Assembly: GCA_963971535.1 (NCBI GenBank)
Contig: OZ020592.1
Location: forward strand, 123,494,063 to 123,558,062
Source: Notolepis coatsorum
Taxonomy: Eukaryota; Chordata; Actinopteri; Aulopiformes; Paralepididae
Direction of reading: 5' to 3'
DNA: 64,000 nt
Positions 49,501 through 63,200 of this stretch are shown piece by piece. Positions within the stretch are counted from its first letter, which is position 1; each line of letters opens with the position of its first letter. Position numbers and translations under genes: made by a program. The notes beneath the pieces are model-generated. The model made no database searches. It was not told the DNA's origin and worked only from the letters and a program-made list of their open reading frames with translations.

Positions 49501-50646
49501 TCAGAGGCTAATACAGTAGCTAACTGCTGCTGCGTTCCACCGGCCCCGAAAAACCGGCGTTATCATTACATTTCCCCACGGCTAACCGGTGACTTAAATT
49601 ACATAATAATACAACAATACTCTCACACGTACCACCAACCATACCTAACCATAGCCATTCTCCAACCATTCATTCATACACGCTTCCTAACTACAAATAA
49701 AAATACAAAATCAGCATTCACGCACATTATCGTCTCTCGAACGTCGCACAGCAGCGCGACTAGTAAACACGAGACCAAACGTAATCGCAGACACTTTCAT
49801 ACTGTATGTTTAAGCTTACCATAGCTTCGCAATCGAATTCCCACTAAGTACTTATCAGTCATCTCGACCGAATTGTTTTTAAGCACATTGTTTTCGTATC
49901 ACAGCGCACGTAATTCAATCAACATGCCGGTTTCGCTCAAGATTAAAAAGGGATCTCCGGACCCAATTCGATTCTATGCCTAAGGACAAACACACATCTT
50001 ATATTTAATCCGGCCGAATAGGTTCCCGCAGACACGTCCTGTCTATCACGCGATCAGCCAGTAAACCATTCTATTATTGAGCCTCTTGAACACACCGGCA
50101 CCCCTACCTTCTATTAATTACTACGTGTTAATCCTGTAATCGCACAAACCAAGTTCCCTGATCATGAAGGTTCCCACGCATCTCTACCATACCTGATTTG
50201 CATGTTCTAAATAGCAACAGAGCCCTTCCTATACACAGCTCTCTTTCCATTCAGAACAATCAAATCTTAATCAACCATTACTCGCGCCCTCTTCCCGAGA
50301 ATAATTTTTAGGGAATTTATATACTCAGAACGCGCCCCTGTCGTACACACCAGATTACCGCGCTTCCTAGCCAGAAAAGCCTTTCATCTGCCGTCATGCG
50401 ACGCTAATACCATTGCCAATAATCAGATAGTCTGTGCCTCCAATACGTCATCATATTACAATAACATGAGGTCTTTTAATTACTTCACATAATTCTACAT
50501 GAAGCAATTGCTTTTCCCAACCCCTTGTTGTTCGAACACTCACCTCTCTCAGGAACGAAGCTCCCGCAGCGTGTCCTCCGTCGTCCGCTGATGAGGTCGA
50601 TGAGTGAAGGAAAAAAATAAATTTCTCGTCCTGGGCCGCCGCTTGT
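46594..50646 (-). other. Long leader of the LTR element
   Basis: It lies between the primer-binding-type site and gag. It contains purine-rich tracts (48380-48700), a diverged duplication (47735-47800 and 47862-47925, both with AGTGTGGCAGCGAGC and ACGAGT) and several GACGTCA-type sites around 48920-49040. No coding frame is recognised. Confidence 0.5.
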
Positions 50647-50664
50647 TCATGGGTCGCGACACCA
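50647..50664 (-). promoter_or_regulatory. Primer-binding-type site
   Basis: Three bases inside the right LTR, the minus strand reads TGGTGTCGCGACCCATGA. The TGG start and the spacing fit a tRNA primer site. The matching tRNA was not identified. Confidence 0.6.
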
Positions 50665-50667
50665 AAA

Positions 50668-52144
<1,477 letters not shown>

Positions 52145-52249
52145 AACCCTTTCACTGCAACAATACAGAAGGTTAACCCTTTCACTACCGCACTACAGAA
52201 GGTTAACCTTTCACTACCACACTACAGACGGTTAACCCTTTCACTGCCC
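52145..52249. repeat. GTTAACCC repeat array, right of the LTR element
   Basis: Continuation of 41793-41888, with units AACCCTTTCACTGCAACAAT and CTTTCACTACCGCACTACAG. It ends where a truncated LINE begins. Confidence 0.85.
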
Positions 52250-53299
52250 CAGTGTTCACCACCATATTTAATCTATCCCTGGATGAGTCCGTGGTCCCTG
52301 CCTGTTTCAAGGTGTCTACTACAATACCGGTACCAAAGAAATCCTCCCCAACAGGTCTTAATGACTACAGACCGGTGGCCCTCACCTCTGTGGTCATGAA
52401 ATGTTTTGAGAGGCTGGTTAAGATTACATTTGTGCCTTCCTCCCCAGTGATATGGACCCTATGCAATTTGCATACAGGCCAAACAGTTCCACTGACGATG
52501 CGGTCTCCCAAGTACTACACAGCACCCTCTCTCACCTAGACTGCCAGAAGGGGGGCTATGTGAGACTGTTGTTCATTGACTATAGCTGAGCGTTCAACAC
52601 CATAGTCCCCACCAGACTGGTGGACAAGCTGATCGAGCTGGGTCTGAGCTCCGCTCTGAGCGCCTGGATACTGGACTCTCTGAGTGAAAGGCCCCAGGCG
52701 GTCAGGGTGGGGGGTCAGACCTCCAACACCATCACACTGAGTATCGGGTCCCCCCAGGGCTGTGTTCTGAGCCCCCTGCTGTACTCACTATACACACATG
52801 ATTGTGTGGCCAAGTTCAGCTCCAACTCCATAGTGAAGTTTGCGGACGACACAGTGGTGGTGGGGCTGATCTCTGACAACGACAAGAAGGCCTACTGGGA
52901 GGAGGTTGAGGTACTGGAACAGCCTGCTCCTGAACCTTGGTAAAACCAAGGAGCTGATCGTGGATTTTAGGAGAACACAGCAGGGGACACACACACCACT
53001 GAGGATAAACGGGGCTACCATGGACAGGGTGAGCAGCTTCAAGTACCTGGGGATCCACATCTCAGAGGACCTGACATGGACAACAGACAGACTCAGTCGT
53101 GAAGAAGGCGAAGCAGCGCCTCTACCACCTGAGACAGTTAAGGAAGTTCAGAGTATCGGGGAAGATACTCCAGTCCTTCTACTCCGGAGCTGTAGAGAGC
53201 ATCTTGACTGGAAACATCACTGCCTGGTATGGAAACAGCACGGCACAGGACAAGAAGGCCCTACAGAGAGTGGTGCGCTCAGCTGAGCGTACTACGGGT
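52250..53299 (+). pseudogene. LINE reverse transcriptase remnant
   Basis: RT blocks are readable in shifting frames: [16 protein letters not shown] at about 52360, a TGA inside FIDYS-AFN near 52587, [12 protein letters not shown] at about 52747, [10 protein letters not shown] at about 52838, and LTGNITAWYGNSTAQDKKAL near 53205. At least three frame changes and one stop make it inactive. Confidence 0.85.
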
Positions 53300-53689
53300 T
53301 AGGGGTTGGAATCACCAGAGGCCTCACAATACAATACTATCACGATACTTGAGTCATGATACGATAGTATTACGATACTAAATATATTGCGATATGCTGA
53401 GTATTGCGATATTAATATTGCGATATATTGCGATTTATTACCTTTTTTCAACTGCAAAGTCAAATTTTGTCAACATGTTTTATCTAATAAAATAAAGTTC
53501 AGTCTGTTCATCTCACTTCAATAATTTTTATTGCAGAACATGGTATTTTCTCAAGCAGACAGATGTAAACACTGTAATCTGTGTTGCATGTACCTGACAA
53601 ACTGAACTGTTTGTATTACAGTCATATTCCAACTTAACTGAATGCACATGTGTGTGTGGACTACTGTACTATTACAGGTATTGAAATGA

Positions 53690-56600
53690 AGTTCAAGTTC
53701 TTTAATAGTTGTCATACAGAAGTACAGAATACTTTCATACAAAATGCTTCTTACTGTTACACTCCAGAGACTGTGCTAGACAAGATAGTATCAAATAACA
53801 TAATAACATAATATAGCATGAATTTAGAAGAAGAAAATGAGGTCACAGTGTTCGGTATAGACATATGTACAATGTTCTGAGTTACCATATAATATACAAT
53901 ACACAATACTATGCAGTGTACTAATGTACAGTACTATCTAGTGCAAAGCAGAAATGGGATGAGGTACAATTTTAGGTACAATTTACAGTAAGGTGTACGA
54001 GTTGTAGTGCAATCCTTCATCCATAAATATAAAGTGTGGGGAGTGGGTGCTACAGTGTGTTTGTTTAAAGTGGGTGTGTGCTATAAGTGTGTGGAGTGGG
54101 TGCTACAGTGTGTTTGTTTAAAGTGAGTGTGTGCGTGTGGATGTGTGTGCTATGTGCGTTTGGTGGTTGTTGTTGTGTAGTGTTCATTCATTGTTCGTTT
54201 AGCAGCCTGATGGCCTGGGGATAGAAGCTTCTTCTGAGTCTTTCTGTGCTCGCCTTGAGACTCCTGTATCGCTTGCCTGACCGCAGCAGTTCAAAGAGGC
54301 AGTTGTTCGGGTGACTGGAGTCTTTAATGATTCTCTTAGCCTTGCCCTTGCAACGCTTGTAGTAAATGTTCTGGAGGGTGGGGAGCCCCCCTCCAATTGT
54401 GCGTTCGGCTGAACGTGTCACTCTTTGTAGTCTGCTTTGGTCTTGTGCAGTGCTATTCCCAAACCAGGAGGTGATGTTGCCGGTCAAGATGCTCTCTATT
54501 GTACATGAGTAGAAGTTCTTAAGGATCTTCTGGCTGACTTGGAACTTCCTTAGGCGCCTGAGGAAGTAGAGGCGTTGTCGTGCCTTCTTCACAACACTGT
54601 TAATGTGTGTGGTCCATGTCAAGTCCTCGGATATGTAGGCTCCGAGGTACTTAAAGCTGTTGACTCTCTCAACCGGTGCCCCGTCGATGCTGAGGGGGCT
54701 GTAGTCCTTGACCCCCGACCTCCTGAAGTCCACAATCATCTCCTTTGTTTTGCTGACGTTCAGGGAGAGGCTGTTTTCCTGGCACCATCCCGCCAGGACC
54801 TTGACCTCTTCCAGGTAGGCCCTCTCGTCGTTGGCAGAGATCAGGCCCACCACCACTGTGTCGTCAGCAAATTTGACGATTGTATTGCTACTCCGCTGAG
54901 CCACACAGTCGTGTGTGTACAGGGAGTAGAGGAGGGGACTCAGAACACAGCCCTGGGGGGCCCCTATGTTGAGGGTGATGGATGAGGAGGTGCAGTTGCC
55001 TGCTCTCACCACCTGGGGTCTGCCAGTCAGGAAGTCCAAGACCCACTGGCAGAGGTCATAGCCCAAGCCCAGGTCCCTGAGCTTGGCTATGAGTATGGAG
55101 GGGACTATGGTATTGAATGCCGAGCTGTAGTCGATGAATAGCATTCTCACATAGTTCCCCTGCCTCTTGTCCAGGTGTGATGCTGCTGTGTGCAGCACAT
55201 GGGATATGGCGTCCTCCGTGGACCTGTTGGGGCGGTATGCAAATTGCAGGGGGTCCATGTTGATGGGGAGGGAGGAGCAGATGTAGCCCTTTACTAGCTT
55301 CTCAAAGCACTTCATGGCTATGGAGGTGAGAGCTACAGGGCGGTAGTCGTTGAGGCAAGCAGGCTTGGATTTTTTGGGTACAGGGATAATAGTGGACTTC
55401 TTCAGGCAGGTGGGGATGACAGCCTGTTCTAAGGACAGGTTAAATATGTCAGTGAATACTGGGGCCAGTTGGTCGGCACAGACTTTTAGGACGCGGCCGG
55501 GTATGCCGTCTGGACCTGCTGCCTTCCTGATATTCACTTTTTTAAAGGTCCGCCTCACCTCATGCTCTGTTACCCTGAACACTGCGCCTCCATCAGCAGC
55601 CGACCCCCCCCCCCCCCCCCCCATTGCCGAGGCTTGTGAGCTGGTGTTGTTATTACCAGCATCAAACCTCGCATAGAAGGTATTGAGGTCATTTGCTAAG
55701 GAGATGTCACTGTTCAGTTTGAGGGAGGCGCCTTTGTAGTCTGTCATCGTTTTGAGCCCCTGCCACATAGCTCTAGAGTCAGCTTGTTCAAACTGGAGTT
55801 CAATTTTATCCCTGTAGCGTCGTTTGGCCTCTGACACTGTCCTCCTTACGTTGTATCGCGCCACCTTGTGGTCATTCATGTTGCCTGCCTCTAGGCCGTC
55901 GTTGTATGCTTTGGTGCGCTCTCTCAGAGCTTCACGGACGGATTTGTCTACCCAGGGTTTTTGATTTGGGTAAACTTTCATTTTGGTAGTGGGGATTGTT
56001 TCTTTCACCCTAGTACAAACATAGTCCAGCACTGTCTCCGTGTAGACATTAATGTTATCTGTGTCGCGGAACACATTCCAGTCTGTGTGGTGAAACACTG
56101 ACCGGATCGTCTCCTCTGACGTCACATCCCATTTCTGCACCTCTCGCGAGACTACGGGAGTACTTTTAATTCTCTGTCTGTACTTTGGTGAAAGAAAGAT
56201 GGACGCGTGATCTGACTTACCAAAGCCACTATCAGAATGAGCCTTGTAGCCACCTTTAAATTGCGTGTAACAGTGATCTAGGATGTTACCGCCTCTGGTG
56301 TTGCAAGTCACATGCTGATAGAAGTCAGGCAATACCTTTCTCAGATTGGCGCTATTGAAATCTCCCAGAACTAAAATGGCGGCGTTAACATTCGCCACTT
56401 GGATTCTATTTACCTCGTCGTGTAGTCTGGAGAGCGCAACCTTGTTGCTGGCTTGCGGTGGAATATACACTCCGACCAGGACGATCGCCGTTAACTCCCT
56501 CGGGAGGAAGAAAGGACGACACTTGATGGTTATATATTCCAGTTCTGGGGAGCAGTGGTTGGATAATTGGATAACAATGCAACTTCCTTATACAAAAAAA
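53690..56600 (-). mobile_element. Rex1/Babar-like LINE, nearly full coding region
   Basis: The 3' end is at 53690 (GTTCAAGTTC on the + strand) and the element extends leftward from about 56600, inside the endonuclease. It is the best-preserved LINE in the window and is related to 32173-34497. Confidence 0.85.
54188..56470 (-). CDS. LINE endonuclease (C-terminal half) plus reverse transcriptase, 760 aa open
   Basis: A single open frame. The endonuclease carries GDFN (36-39) and SDH (86-88). A linker [12 protein letters not shown] (171-182) precedes the RT with [10 protein letters not shown] (316-325), [17 protein letters not shown] (445-452), [10 protein letters not shown] (503-512) and the catalytic FADD (534-537), then a C-terminal basic region ending [14 protein letters not shown]. 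The frame continues upstream of the first usable codon to about 56575 ([18 protein letters not shown]), where the copy is truncated, so the N-terminal endonuclease catalytic half is missing. It would act in target-primed reverse transcription but cannot be autonomous. Confidence 0.88.
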   Translation of the reverse strand: MYIPPQASNKVALSRLHDEVNRIQVANVNAAILVLGDFNSANLRKVLPDFYQHVTCNTRGGNILDHCYTQFKGGYKAHSDSGFGKSDHASIFLSPKYRQRIKSTPVVSREVQKWDVTSEETIRSVFHHTDWNVFRDTDNINVYTETVLDYVCTRVKETIPTTKMKVYPNQKPWVDKSVREALRERTKAYNDGLEAGNMNDHKVARYNVRRTVSEAKRRYRDKIELQFEQADSRAMWQGLKTMTDYKGASLKLNSDISLANDLNTFYARFDAGNNNTSSQASAMGGGGGGSAADGGAVFRVTEHEVRRTFKKVNIRKAAGPDGIPGRVLKVCADQLAPVFTDIFNLSLEQAVIPTCLKKSTIIPVPKKSKPACLNDYRPVALTSIAMKCFEKLVKGYICSSLPINMDPLQFAYRPNRSTEDAISHVLHTAASHLDKRQGNYVRMLFIDYSSAFNTIVPSILIAKLRDLGLGYDLCQWVLDFLTGRPQVVRAGNCTSSSITLNIGAPQGCVLSPLLYSLYTHDCVAQRSSNTIVKFADDTVVVGLISANDERAYLEEVKVLAGWCQENSLSLNVSKTKEMIVDFRRSGVKDYSPLSIDGAPVERVNSFKYLGAYISEDLTWTTHINSVVKKARQRLYFLRRLRKFQVSQKILKNFYSCTIESILTGNITSWFGNSTAQDQSRLQRVTRSAERTIGGGLPTLQNIYYKRCKGKAKRIIKDSSHPNNCLFELLRSGKRYRSLKASTERLRRSFYPQAIRLLNEQ

Positions 56601-56614
56601 ATAAATACAAATTC

Positions 56615-57290
56615 AGAGAGTGGTGCGCTCAGCCGAGCGTACCACGGGTATTGCACTACCTCCCCTGCAGGTTCTATACAACAAGAGGTGCAAATCCAGA
56701 GCCTGCAGAATAATGAAAGACCCCCACCACCCCAATAACAGCCTGTTCCAGCTGCTGAGGTCAGGCAGACGCCTGCGAACCCCAGCTACTAGGACAGAGA
56801 GGCTTAGGCTCAGCTTCTTCCCCCAGGCCATCAGAGCCTTGAACAATGAACACTGAGTGCCACAGAACACTGATCTATCCACACACAAGCACACATGAGC
56901 ACACACACGACACGCACGCTGTGCACGCTCACACACTAGCAGCCACTTTAACACTTTAACATGAGCAGACACACACTCATGCCGCACACGCCCACACTTA
57001 TGGCCAAAAAGGAAAGGTCACTTTAAATTAGTATAACAACAGTAACAGTGTATTGCACTACCTAAGCTACCTAGCATGTCCTATATGCCCTGTAAATAAC
57101 TATGTACAGATACCGAGATGTCCCACCATGTTACCTGTTACCTGTTACCTGTTTATTGCACAATGTTGTTTTTTATTGGATTCTATTACATGTTGTACCA
57201 CTGTATTGCACATCGTTGCGGGCAAGACCACCCGCATTTCATTGTATACTTGTAAGCCGTGACAAATAAAACTCTTGACTTGACTTGACT
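56615..57290 (+). mobile_element. Rex1-like LINE 3' end, head-to-head with the previous LINE
   Basis: It starts within the RT C terminus (VVRSAERTTGIALPPLQVLY ... FPQAIRALNNEH, 56620-56856) and ends GACAAATAAAACTCTTGACT with a TTGAC tail at 57290. It belongs to the other LINE subfamily, so the head-to-head pair is two insertions and not a 5' inversion of one. Confidence 0.85.
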
Positions 57291-58168
57291 TTTTTCTTTA
57301 TTTTTTTTTATGTATAATTAAATATCGATACTTGGCGTCCCTGTATCGATACAGTATCGCCACGCAAAGTATCGCGATACTACTACGTATCGATTTTTTC
57401 CCCCACCTCTACTACGGGTATTGCACTACCACCCCTGCAGGTCTTATATAACAAGAGGTGCAAATCCAGAGCCTGCAGAATAATGAAAGACCCTCACCAC
57501 CCCAACAACAGCCTGTTCACGGTGCTGCGGTCAGGCAAACGCCTGCGAACACCAGCAACTAGGACAGAGAGACTTCGGCTCAGCTTCTTCCCCCAGGCCA
57601 TCAGAGTCTTGAACACTGAACTCTCCACACACAAGCACACATGAGCACACACACAACACACATACTGTATACGCTCACACACTAGCAGTCACTTTAGCAT
57701 GAACACACACACACACATGCTGCACAGCCTCACACTCAACGGTCACTTTACACACTGAAAAGGTCACTTTAAAAATAAGAACGGGAGTGGTTCTTGTATA
57801 GTAAACAGATGGATATAGCAAGCTAGCATAAGGACACATAGTACAACTGTAGATTGTATAGTATAGCATTGTATAGTAGTGTACATAAGACCCAGTGCCT
57901 CATCCGTAGCTAACAGTGTATTGCACTATCGCAGGACCTTAGCATGTCTTACCATGCTTTTTGTAAACTTTATGTACATTATACCTGTTATGTCTTATTC
58001 TTATTACTTGTATTATTGCAGAAATGTCTTATTCTCATCCTATTCTTATTACTTGTATTATTGTATTGTATTATTGTATTATTATTGCACAATCGCTGCG
58101 GGCATAACCCCCCGCATTTCACTGTATGCTTGTATGCCGTGACAAATAAAACTCTTGACTTGACTTGA

Positions 58169-60380
58169 CAAAGGGTCCATTCTGATTGACAAGCTAAAAA
58201 CTATTGGTTTTGATACTTGTTAAGAGCTACAGGTGTCTCTATCTATCTCAACGACGATACGAGATAAAACCCTGTGGCCGCTCAATATCCCTCAGCGAGG
58301 TGCTAAACTCGCCAAGTTCTCGAGTCAATTCCCAATCCTAATCACGCCATGTATTAAGCCACAGAACCTCTGATTAGTTCAACAAGTCCATGGACCACTT
58401 AGCCTTGGTACCCCTCACCACAGCGTCCTGTTGTGAAGAATCTCAAGGCTGCTGGATAAATCTCATGTACCGGTTGACACAGAGTCTCTGGTGCTTGCTT
58501 GGAATCCCTTCCAGGAGATTTGCTTAATTCTTCATGGAAGTGGCCAAGTTTGTATTTTATTTAATTCTTATTTTATAGTCACTGGTTAATTTTATCCATT
58601 TCATATGAAATATAAACTTAGAAGAGTTGTTAACCTCTTCATTGTTTGTAATAAACAGAATGTCTGCTTGGGAAAACTCCTTTCATTGAATAATCATATT
58701 CACAGCAATACTATTTAATAGGTAGTACTATCAATAATAGTGTAATATTAGTGTATAATATTAATAATCATTTCCATAAGACAAGGTCGAAAACACGCTC
58801 AATACAAGGGTATCCGCATCAGAGCCCTACTTTTGACTCCAACCCGGATACAGACGTAAGAATTACTGAATAGTCATTGGTATAACTTTAGCTAAGCAGT
58901 AACCAGCAATTGATTGAATCTGTAATCAGGCTACCAGGACATATTGATTCCAATCAATTCCATCCCGCTTACCTCAGATGAAAGCAAGGCGTGGCCGGCG
59001 TTTTGAAAGATCATGATGGAGCTCGTAAAAGAATGCGGTCCACGAGTTGAATAAAAGTATTTAACAAAGTTTGGTTTAATTAGAAAAAGTTGTTACAATA
59101 ATACTGAAAAATCCAATCCAGGAAAATAATAAAGCATGAATATACAAACTCATCAAAGACGAAATCAACATCTTTCGCCTGAAGAACAATAAAACCTCTA
59201 TAGTTTAAGAATCATCACAAAAAGTGAGCGGAGAGCCATGCACAGCTCTTCAAATCTAAAAACAGAAAAGATAGTGCTGCCATCCTAGGGAAAAGCTCAC
59301 ATTCAAAACATCCATATTTCAAGTCCCAATACACCGTACAACTTTGAAATGGAGATAAAAAAGAGTCACAAAAGCAAGCCCAAGAGCTTTTCATGCGCGA
59401 ACATTACTTTTTATACACAGTTCCGTAGCGTCATATTGCAAGCAAAGATAAACACTCCTTCTTTCAACTGTGTCTTGCCATTGGCTTATCGCTACTCCAA
59501 TGGTTAGTAACTTGAAAAAGTTAAAGTAACAGTTTAACTGAAACAGATTACTGTACTTCGGAATTCCCCTAGGATCCCTCTCATCAATGTCATGTGCTTT
59601 CGCACTGGTCCCCGGCCTCATCAGCATGCTATTGAGGGAGACTGGTCTTAGGAGGGATAGCCTGTAAGCTTATAGATATATACAGATATATACAGATATA
59701 TATACAGGTACAATACAGGCATATACAATAAACATACTTAATCATGTTTAAGCTTAATCATCACCCGTCGTGTTTTAAACACACGTACAGCATTGTGCAG
59801 CGACCCTCGGTAGTGTGATAGTAAATAGGGTTAAGCCTCTGTTGCACCAATCAGTGAGCTGCATTTTAGGATTCTTGGGCGCGACCCGAGGTCGAACTGT
59901 TTGTAAAGTGAGACAGCAATAACTCTTCTTCCGAGATAAGGTCATAGCGACCAATCAGCATACATCGGTTTATAGGGTCCTGGGGCGCCGACCGGAGCAG
60001 GCTAGCAGGCTTACAAGGTCATACACAAGGGAGGGAAAGATAAGACTGATGCAAGCCTTCCTGCTTGGCAGTATGTATATAGTATGTAAGTATACTAAGA
60101 ATTGATTATACTTTCTAGTTTATTTAATATGTGCAATCAACATATACTGATCATTTTAGTTATACGTTTATACACACAGTGAAAGAATGTAGTGTAGGCA
60201 CAGAGCGTAACTGTCCTTGGATGAGCTCCTCATTCTGCCATTTGGAATGTGCCCTGTCTGGGGGAGGGAAGCACACAGTGGAAGCACACAGTCCTGAAGC
60301 ACACAGCATTAACAGAGAACGGAACAATTGCACTGCTGTGATATACAAGATAATACATGTTCTTTAATCATATCATCAAC
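58169..60380. other. Unclassified, possibly LTR-derived sequence
   Basis: No gene is seen. A diverged duplication (59845-59900 and 59950-60000, each with GACCAATCAG or CACCAATCAG and a GGGCGCGACC/GGGCGCCGACC block), (TA)n-like ATACAGATATA at 59670-59700 and a GTTAACCC-family hairpin relic (59803-59836) are present. It lies where central C7 exons might be expected, but none was recognised. Confidence 0.4.
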
Positions 60381-61526
60381 AGTGAAAGAAAGTAGGCACA
60401 GAGGTCACTGTCCTAATAACGTCTGTGAGGGGGAACGGGATGGCAAATGCTGGGTCACGCTGGCTGTGACTCTCAACAATAGTCTATCAGTGAGCTGGAT
60501 GCAATCCTACCTTGAGGGGAGGGAGCAGATGGTGGAGGTAAACGGTACCCTATCCCCGCCCCCCCTCCCAGTGAGCTGTGGTGTTCCACAAGGAAGCATA
60601 CTAGGACCGCTACTGTTCCTAATTTATGCAAATTACATGTCGTCAGGTTGTGACTGCAACTTGTTCCTGTTTGCGGACGACTCAGCCCTGCTGGTCTCTG
60701 ACAAGAAGTTACAGGTTGAAAAAACCCTCAGCTCGGAACTAGGCAAAATCTGCATATGGCTCGCTGATAACAAGCTATCATTACACATGGGCAAAACAGA
60801 GTCCATTCTCTTCGGTTCAAATAACAGACTCAGCAAGACCGACGACTTCTCAGTTACAGTGATTGACAATATTGTCACAAGGAAAGATGAAATTACCTAC
60901 CTGGGTTCCATCCTAGAGGCTAATCTTTCCTGTGACAAAATGGCATCCAATGTAATAAAAAAACAAACCAACAAACTCGATTCTTGTACCGTATCTCCTC
61001 TCTGGTAAACAAGAATACCCTGAAGACTCTGGCAGGAGCACTCATTCAAGGGTACTACGACTATGCTTGCACCTCATGGTACCAAAGCACCTCAAAGGCG
61101 CTAAAAACAAAATTACAAACAACTCAAAACAAACTGGTCAGACTACTGCTTGACCTTACTCCTAGAACCCACCTCATCCCTGCCCACTTTGACAACCTAG
61201 GATGGCTTAGAGTAGACGACAGAGTACAGCAACTTGCAATGGGCCTGGTCTACAAGATACACTACACGACCAAGGTACCCATGAACATGTCAAAATACTT
61301 CCCAAAGGTCAGTGAATACCACGATCACAACACCAGAGGGAGCTCCACAAATCATGTTAAACCCAGATTCGGCTCAAACAAGGGACTAAACACGTTTTGC
61401 AACTATGCCACATCAATGTGGAACGCCCTACCCAAAGCTGTAAAGGAATGTGAATCACTACCCACTTTCAAAACCACTCTCAAAGAACACCTACGGGAGA
61501 CGGCAATTCGAAACTGGCCCCTGTAA
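60381..61526 (+). pseudogene. LINE reverse transcriptase, one frameshift
   Basis: The first frame (to 61008) has WMQSYLEGREQMVEVNG, CGVPQGSILGPLLF and the catalytic LFLFADDSALLV (about 60661-60696). The C-terminal part (60984-61526) is in another frame and carries LIQGYYDYACTSWYQ, TTQNKLVRLLLDL and TSMWNALPKAVKE. One indel near 60975 breaks an otherwise readable protein. Confidence 0.8.
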
Positions 61527-61860
61527 ATGTCCTAACCCAACCCCCTCCAATGTACAGTAAATTACCAAGTATGGTTTTGTCAATATTCCAATGTACAGTT
61601 TTGCTTGTACAGTTGTACAGTGTTCCCCACCCACCCCTCCTACCCAACCCCCCCACCCCACCCACCCAACCACCTCCAATGTACATGTCATGTATGTCAT
61701 ATATGTCCTGATGAATTGAAAATGGGGGACCCTGATGTAAACAAGACGAAAGTCTGCATCCCCTTAACAATTGTGTGTATTGAGCTGTACTGTATTGTAC
61801 CCATTCTGCAATCTGTTAATAAAGTTTTCAATCAATCAATCAATCAATTCAATCAATCAA
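60381..61860 (+). mobile_element. LINE of a different clade, (CAAT)n tail
   Basis: 5' truncated element with RT and a long C-terminal domain, 3' end TCTGTTAATAAAGTTTTCAA followed by (TCAA)n repeats to 61860. The protein style (CGVPQGSILGPLLFLIYAN, then LADNKLSLHMGKTESILFGS) differs from the Rex1-like copies and recalls Crack/Daphne-type elements; clade by memory only. Confidence 0.75.
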
Positions 61861-61865
61861 TCAAA

Positions 61866-62122
61866 ACCTTTTCACTAGCACACTACAGCAGGTTAACCCT
61901 TTCACTAGCACACTACAGAAGGTTAACCCTTTCACTACCACACTACAGAAGGTTAACCCTTTCACTAGCACACTACAGAAGGTTAACCATTTCACTAGCA
62001 CACTACAGACAATTAACATTGTGTAGTGTGGTAGTGAAAGGTTAACCTTGTGTAGTGTGGCAGTGAAAGGGTTAACCTTCTGTAGTGTGGTAGTGAAAGG
62101 TTAACCTTGTGTAGTGTGGTAG
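61866..62122. repeat. GTTAACCC repeat array as a large inverted repeat
   Basis: Five units of CCCTTTCACTAGCACACTAC are followed, from about 62012, by four units in the opposite orientation (GTGTAGTGTGGTAGTGAAAG). The centre is ACAGACAATTAACATTGTGT. It can form a long hairpin. Confidence 0.9.
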
Positions 62123-62139
62123 GTTGCCATCTCTGGTGT

Positions 62140-62174
<35 letters not shown>

Positions 62175-62200
62175 TATATCATAATAATAATATTTTATAC

Positions 62201-62342
62201 CTGATATGCAGCGGAAGCAGTCGCCACAGCCATCCTCCAGGGGGCAGCCTTGTGTGGTCTCGCAGCGCTGGGTCTCAGTGCTTTCTCCATCACAGGGGTT
62301 CCCTTCAAACTGAGCATAGACCCCCATGGCCCGGCTCCTGGT
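62201..62342 (-). CDS. c7: Complement C7-like TSP1 / LDLR-A exon
   Basis: Acceptor CTGTGTCATGTCAG and donor GTATAA bound a 142-bp exon that starts in phase 0 and ends in phase 1. It encodes TRSRAMGVYAQFEGNPCDGE, then TETQRCETTQGCPLEDGCGD and FRCIS. This is the end of the first thrombospondin type-1 repeat and the start of the LDL-receptor class A repeat of terminal-pathway complement proteins. Wording fits C7 (or C6) best. The following exons (rest of LDLR-A, MACPF) were not found downstream on the minus strand, whose next recognisable C7 exon is 31542. A (TA)n tract sits just past the donor. Confidence 0.75.
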
Positions 62343-62559
62343 CTGACATGACACAGTATAGAACAAACACACTGAGACATAGTGGTGATGATGATATATT
62401 ATTATAAAATGCTTAAAACTAGGGATGTCCCGATCCAATCACGTGATCGGGATAAAAAATTTAAAAAAAATAAAACATATTATAATAATAATAATGTGTA
62501 TTTGATTCAACAGACATGACAATGTTCACGTCTCTTAAACTCATACTGAGGCCTTCTTT

Positions 62560-63003
62560 TCCCCCCTCCTTTTTCCTCGGATCCCAATGTTAGTCGTTAT
62601 GCCAATTCTCAATCCCCTTCCTGGTCGCTGCGCACCTACCCCCTACGGTCGGTCTGGGAGAGTGGAGGCTATCACATGCTTCCTCCGACACATGTGTAGC
62701 CAATCAACCGCTTCTTTTCACCTGGCAGCGCGGACTCTCACTGAGAGGGTGTAACGTGTGGAAGGATCTCATTACCCCCCTTAGATCCTTTCCTCGCTGA
62801 GCAGGCGCCCTGACCGAACTGTAGGAGTCGCTGTTTACAACGACCAGGACCCACCCACCAGCTTTCCCACCCCTAACACTGCCAATTGTGTTAGTATGAA
62901 CGACCAGCCAAGCTGGTAGCAATGCCGAGAGCTGGGCTCGAACCCAGCATCTCCTGCACTAGTGGCGAGCGCCTTGCCCACTGCGCCACTTAGCCGCCCG
63001 CTT
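62560..63003 (-). mobile_element. tRNA-headed SINE inside the hAT element
   Basis: On the minus strand the head has GCGGCTAAGTGGCGCAGTGG (A box) and GGGTTCGAGCCCAGC (B box), both near consensus for a pol III promoter. The body is shared with 38588-39082 and the tail is pyrimidine-rich on the + strand. The better-preserved of the two copies. Confidence 0.8.
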
Positions 63004-63200
63004 AGTTTTGGTTTTAAATTACATATCATCATTCATTTATTTATTGTCGCACAGAGCAGAAGAATTTGCCAAAACAAACGCATTTCCTTTGATTTACACC
63101 GTCACACGACAGTGACGTATGCCGAAAATAGCAGACCTCACAACGCGTCGCTCCCGCAACACCGGCAGGTCCACCTGATGACTCGGAGCAGCTAGACAAA

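Larger units (their letters stand above)
53300..57411. mobile_element. hAT-like DNA transposon with nested LINEs
   Basis: The ends TAGGGGTTGG and (inverted) TAGAGGTGGG are flanked by the 8-bp duplication CTACGGGT (53292-53299 and 57412-57419), the length typical of hAT. The subterminal regions are rich in ATCGCGATAC/GATACTATCACGATAC-type motifs known from fish hAT elements. Its own DNA is only about 53300-53689 and 57291-57411; two LINEs fill the middle. No transposase remains. Confidence 0.8.
52250..58168 (+). mobile_element. Rex1-like LINE, split by a hAT element
   Basis: The 5' part is 52250-53299 and the 3' part 57412-58168, ending in ACAAATAAAACTCTTGACTT and TGACTTGAC. Removing 53300-57411 restores a continuous LINE with one copy of CTACGGGT. 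Same subfamily as 26422-28730. Confidence 0.85.

Noticed and set aside
58169..60130. Central C7 exons (MACPF)
   Set aside because: No frame on the minus strand shows MACPF, EGF or CCP cysteine patterns flanked by splice sites.
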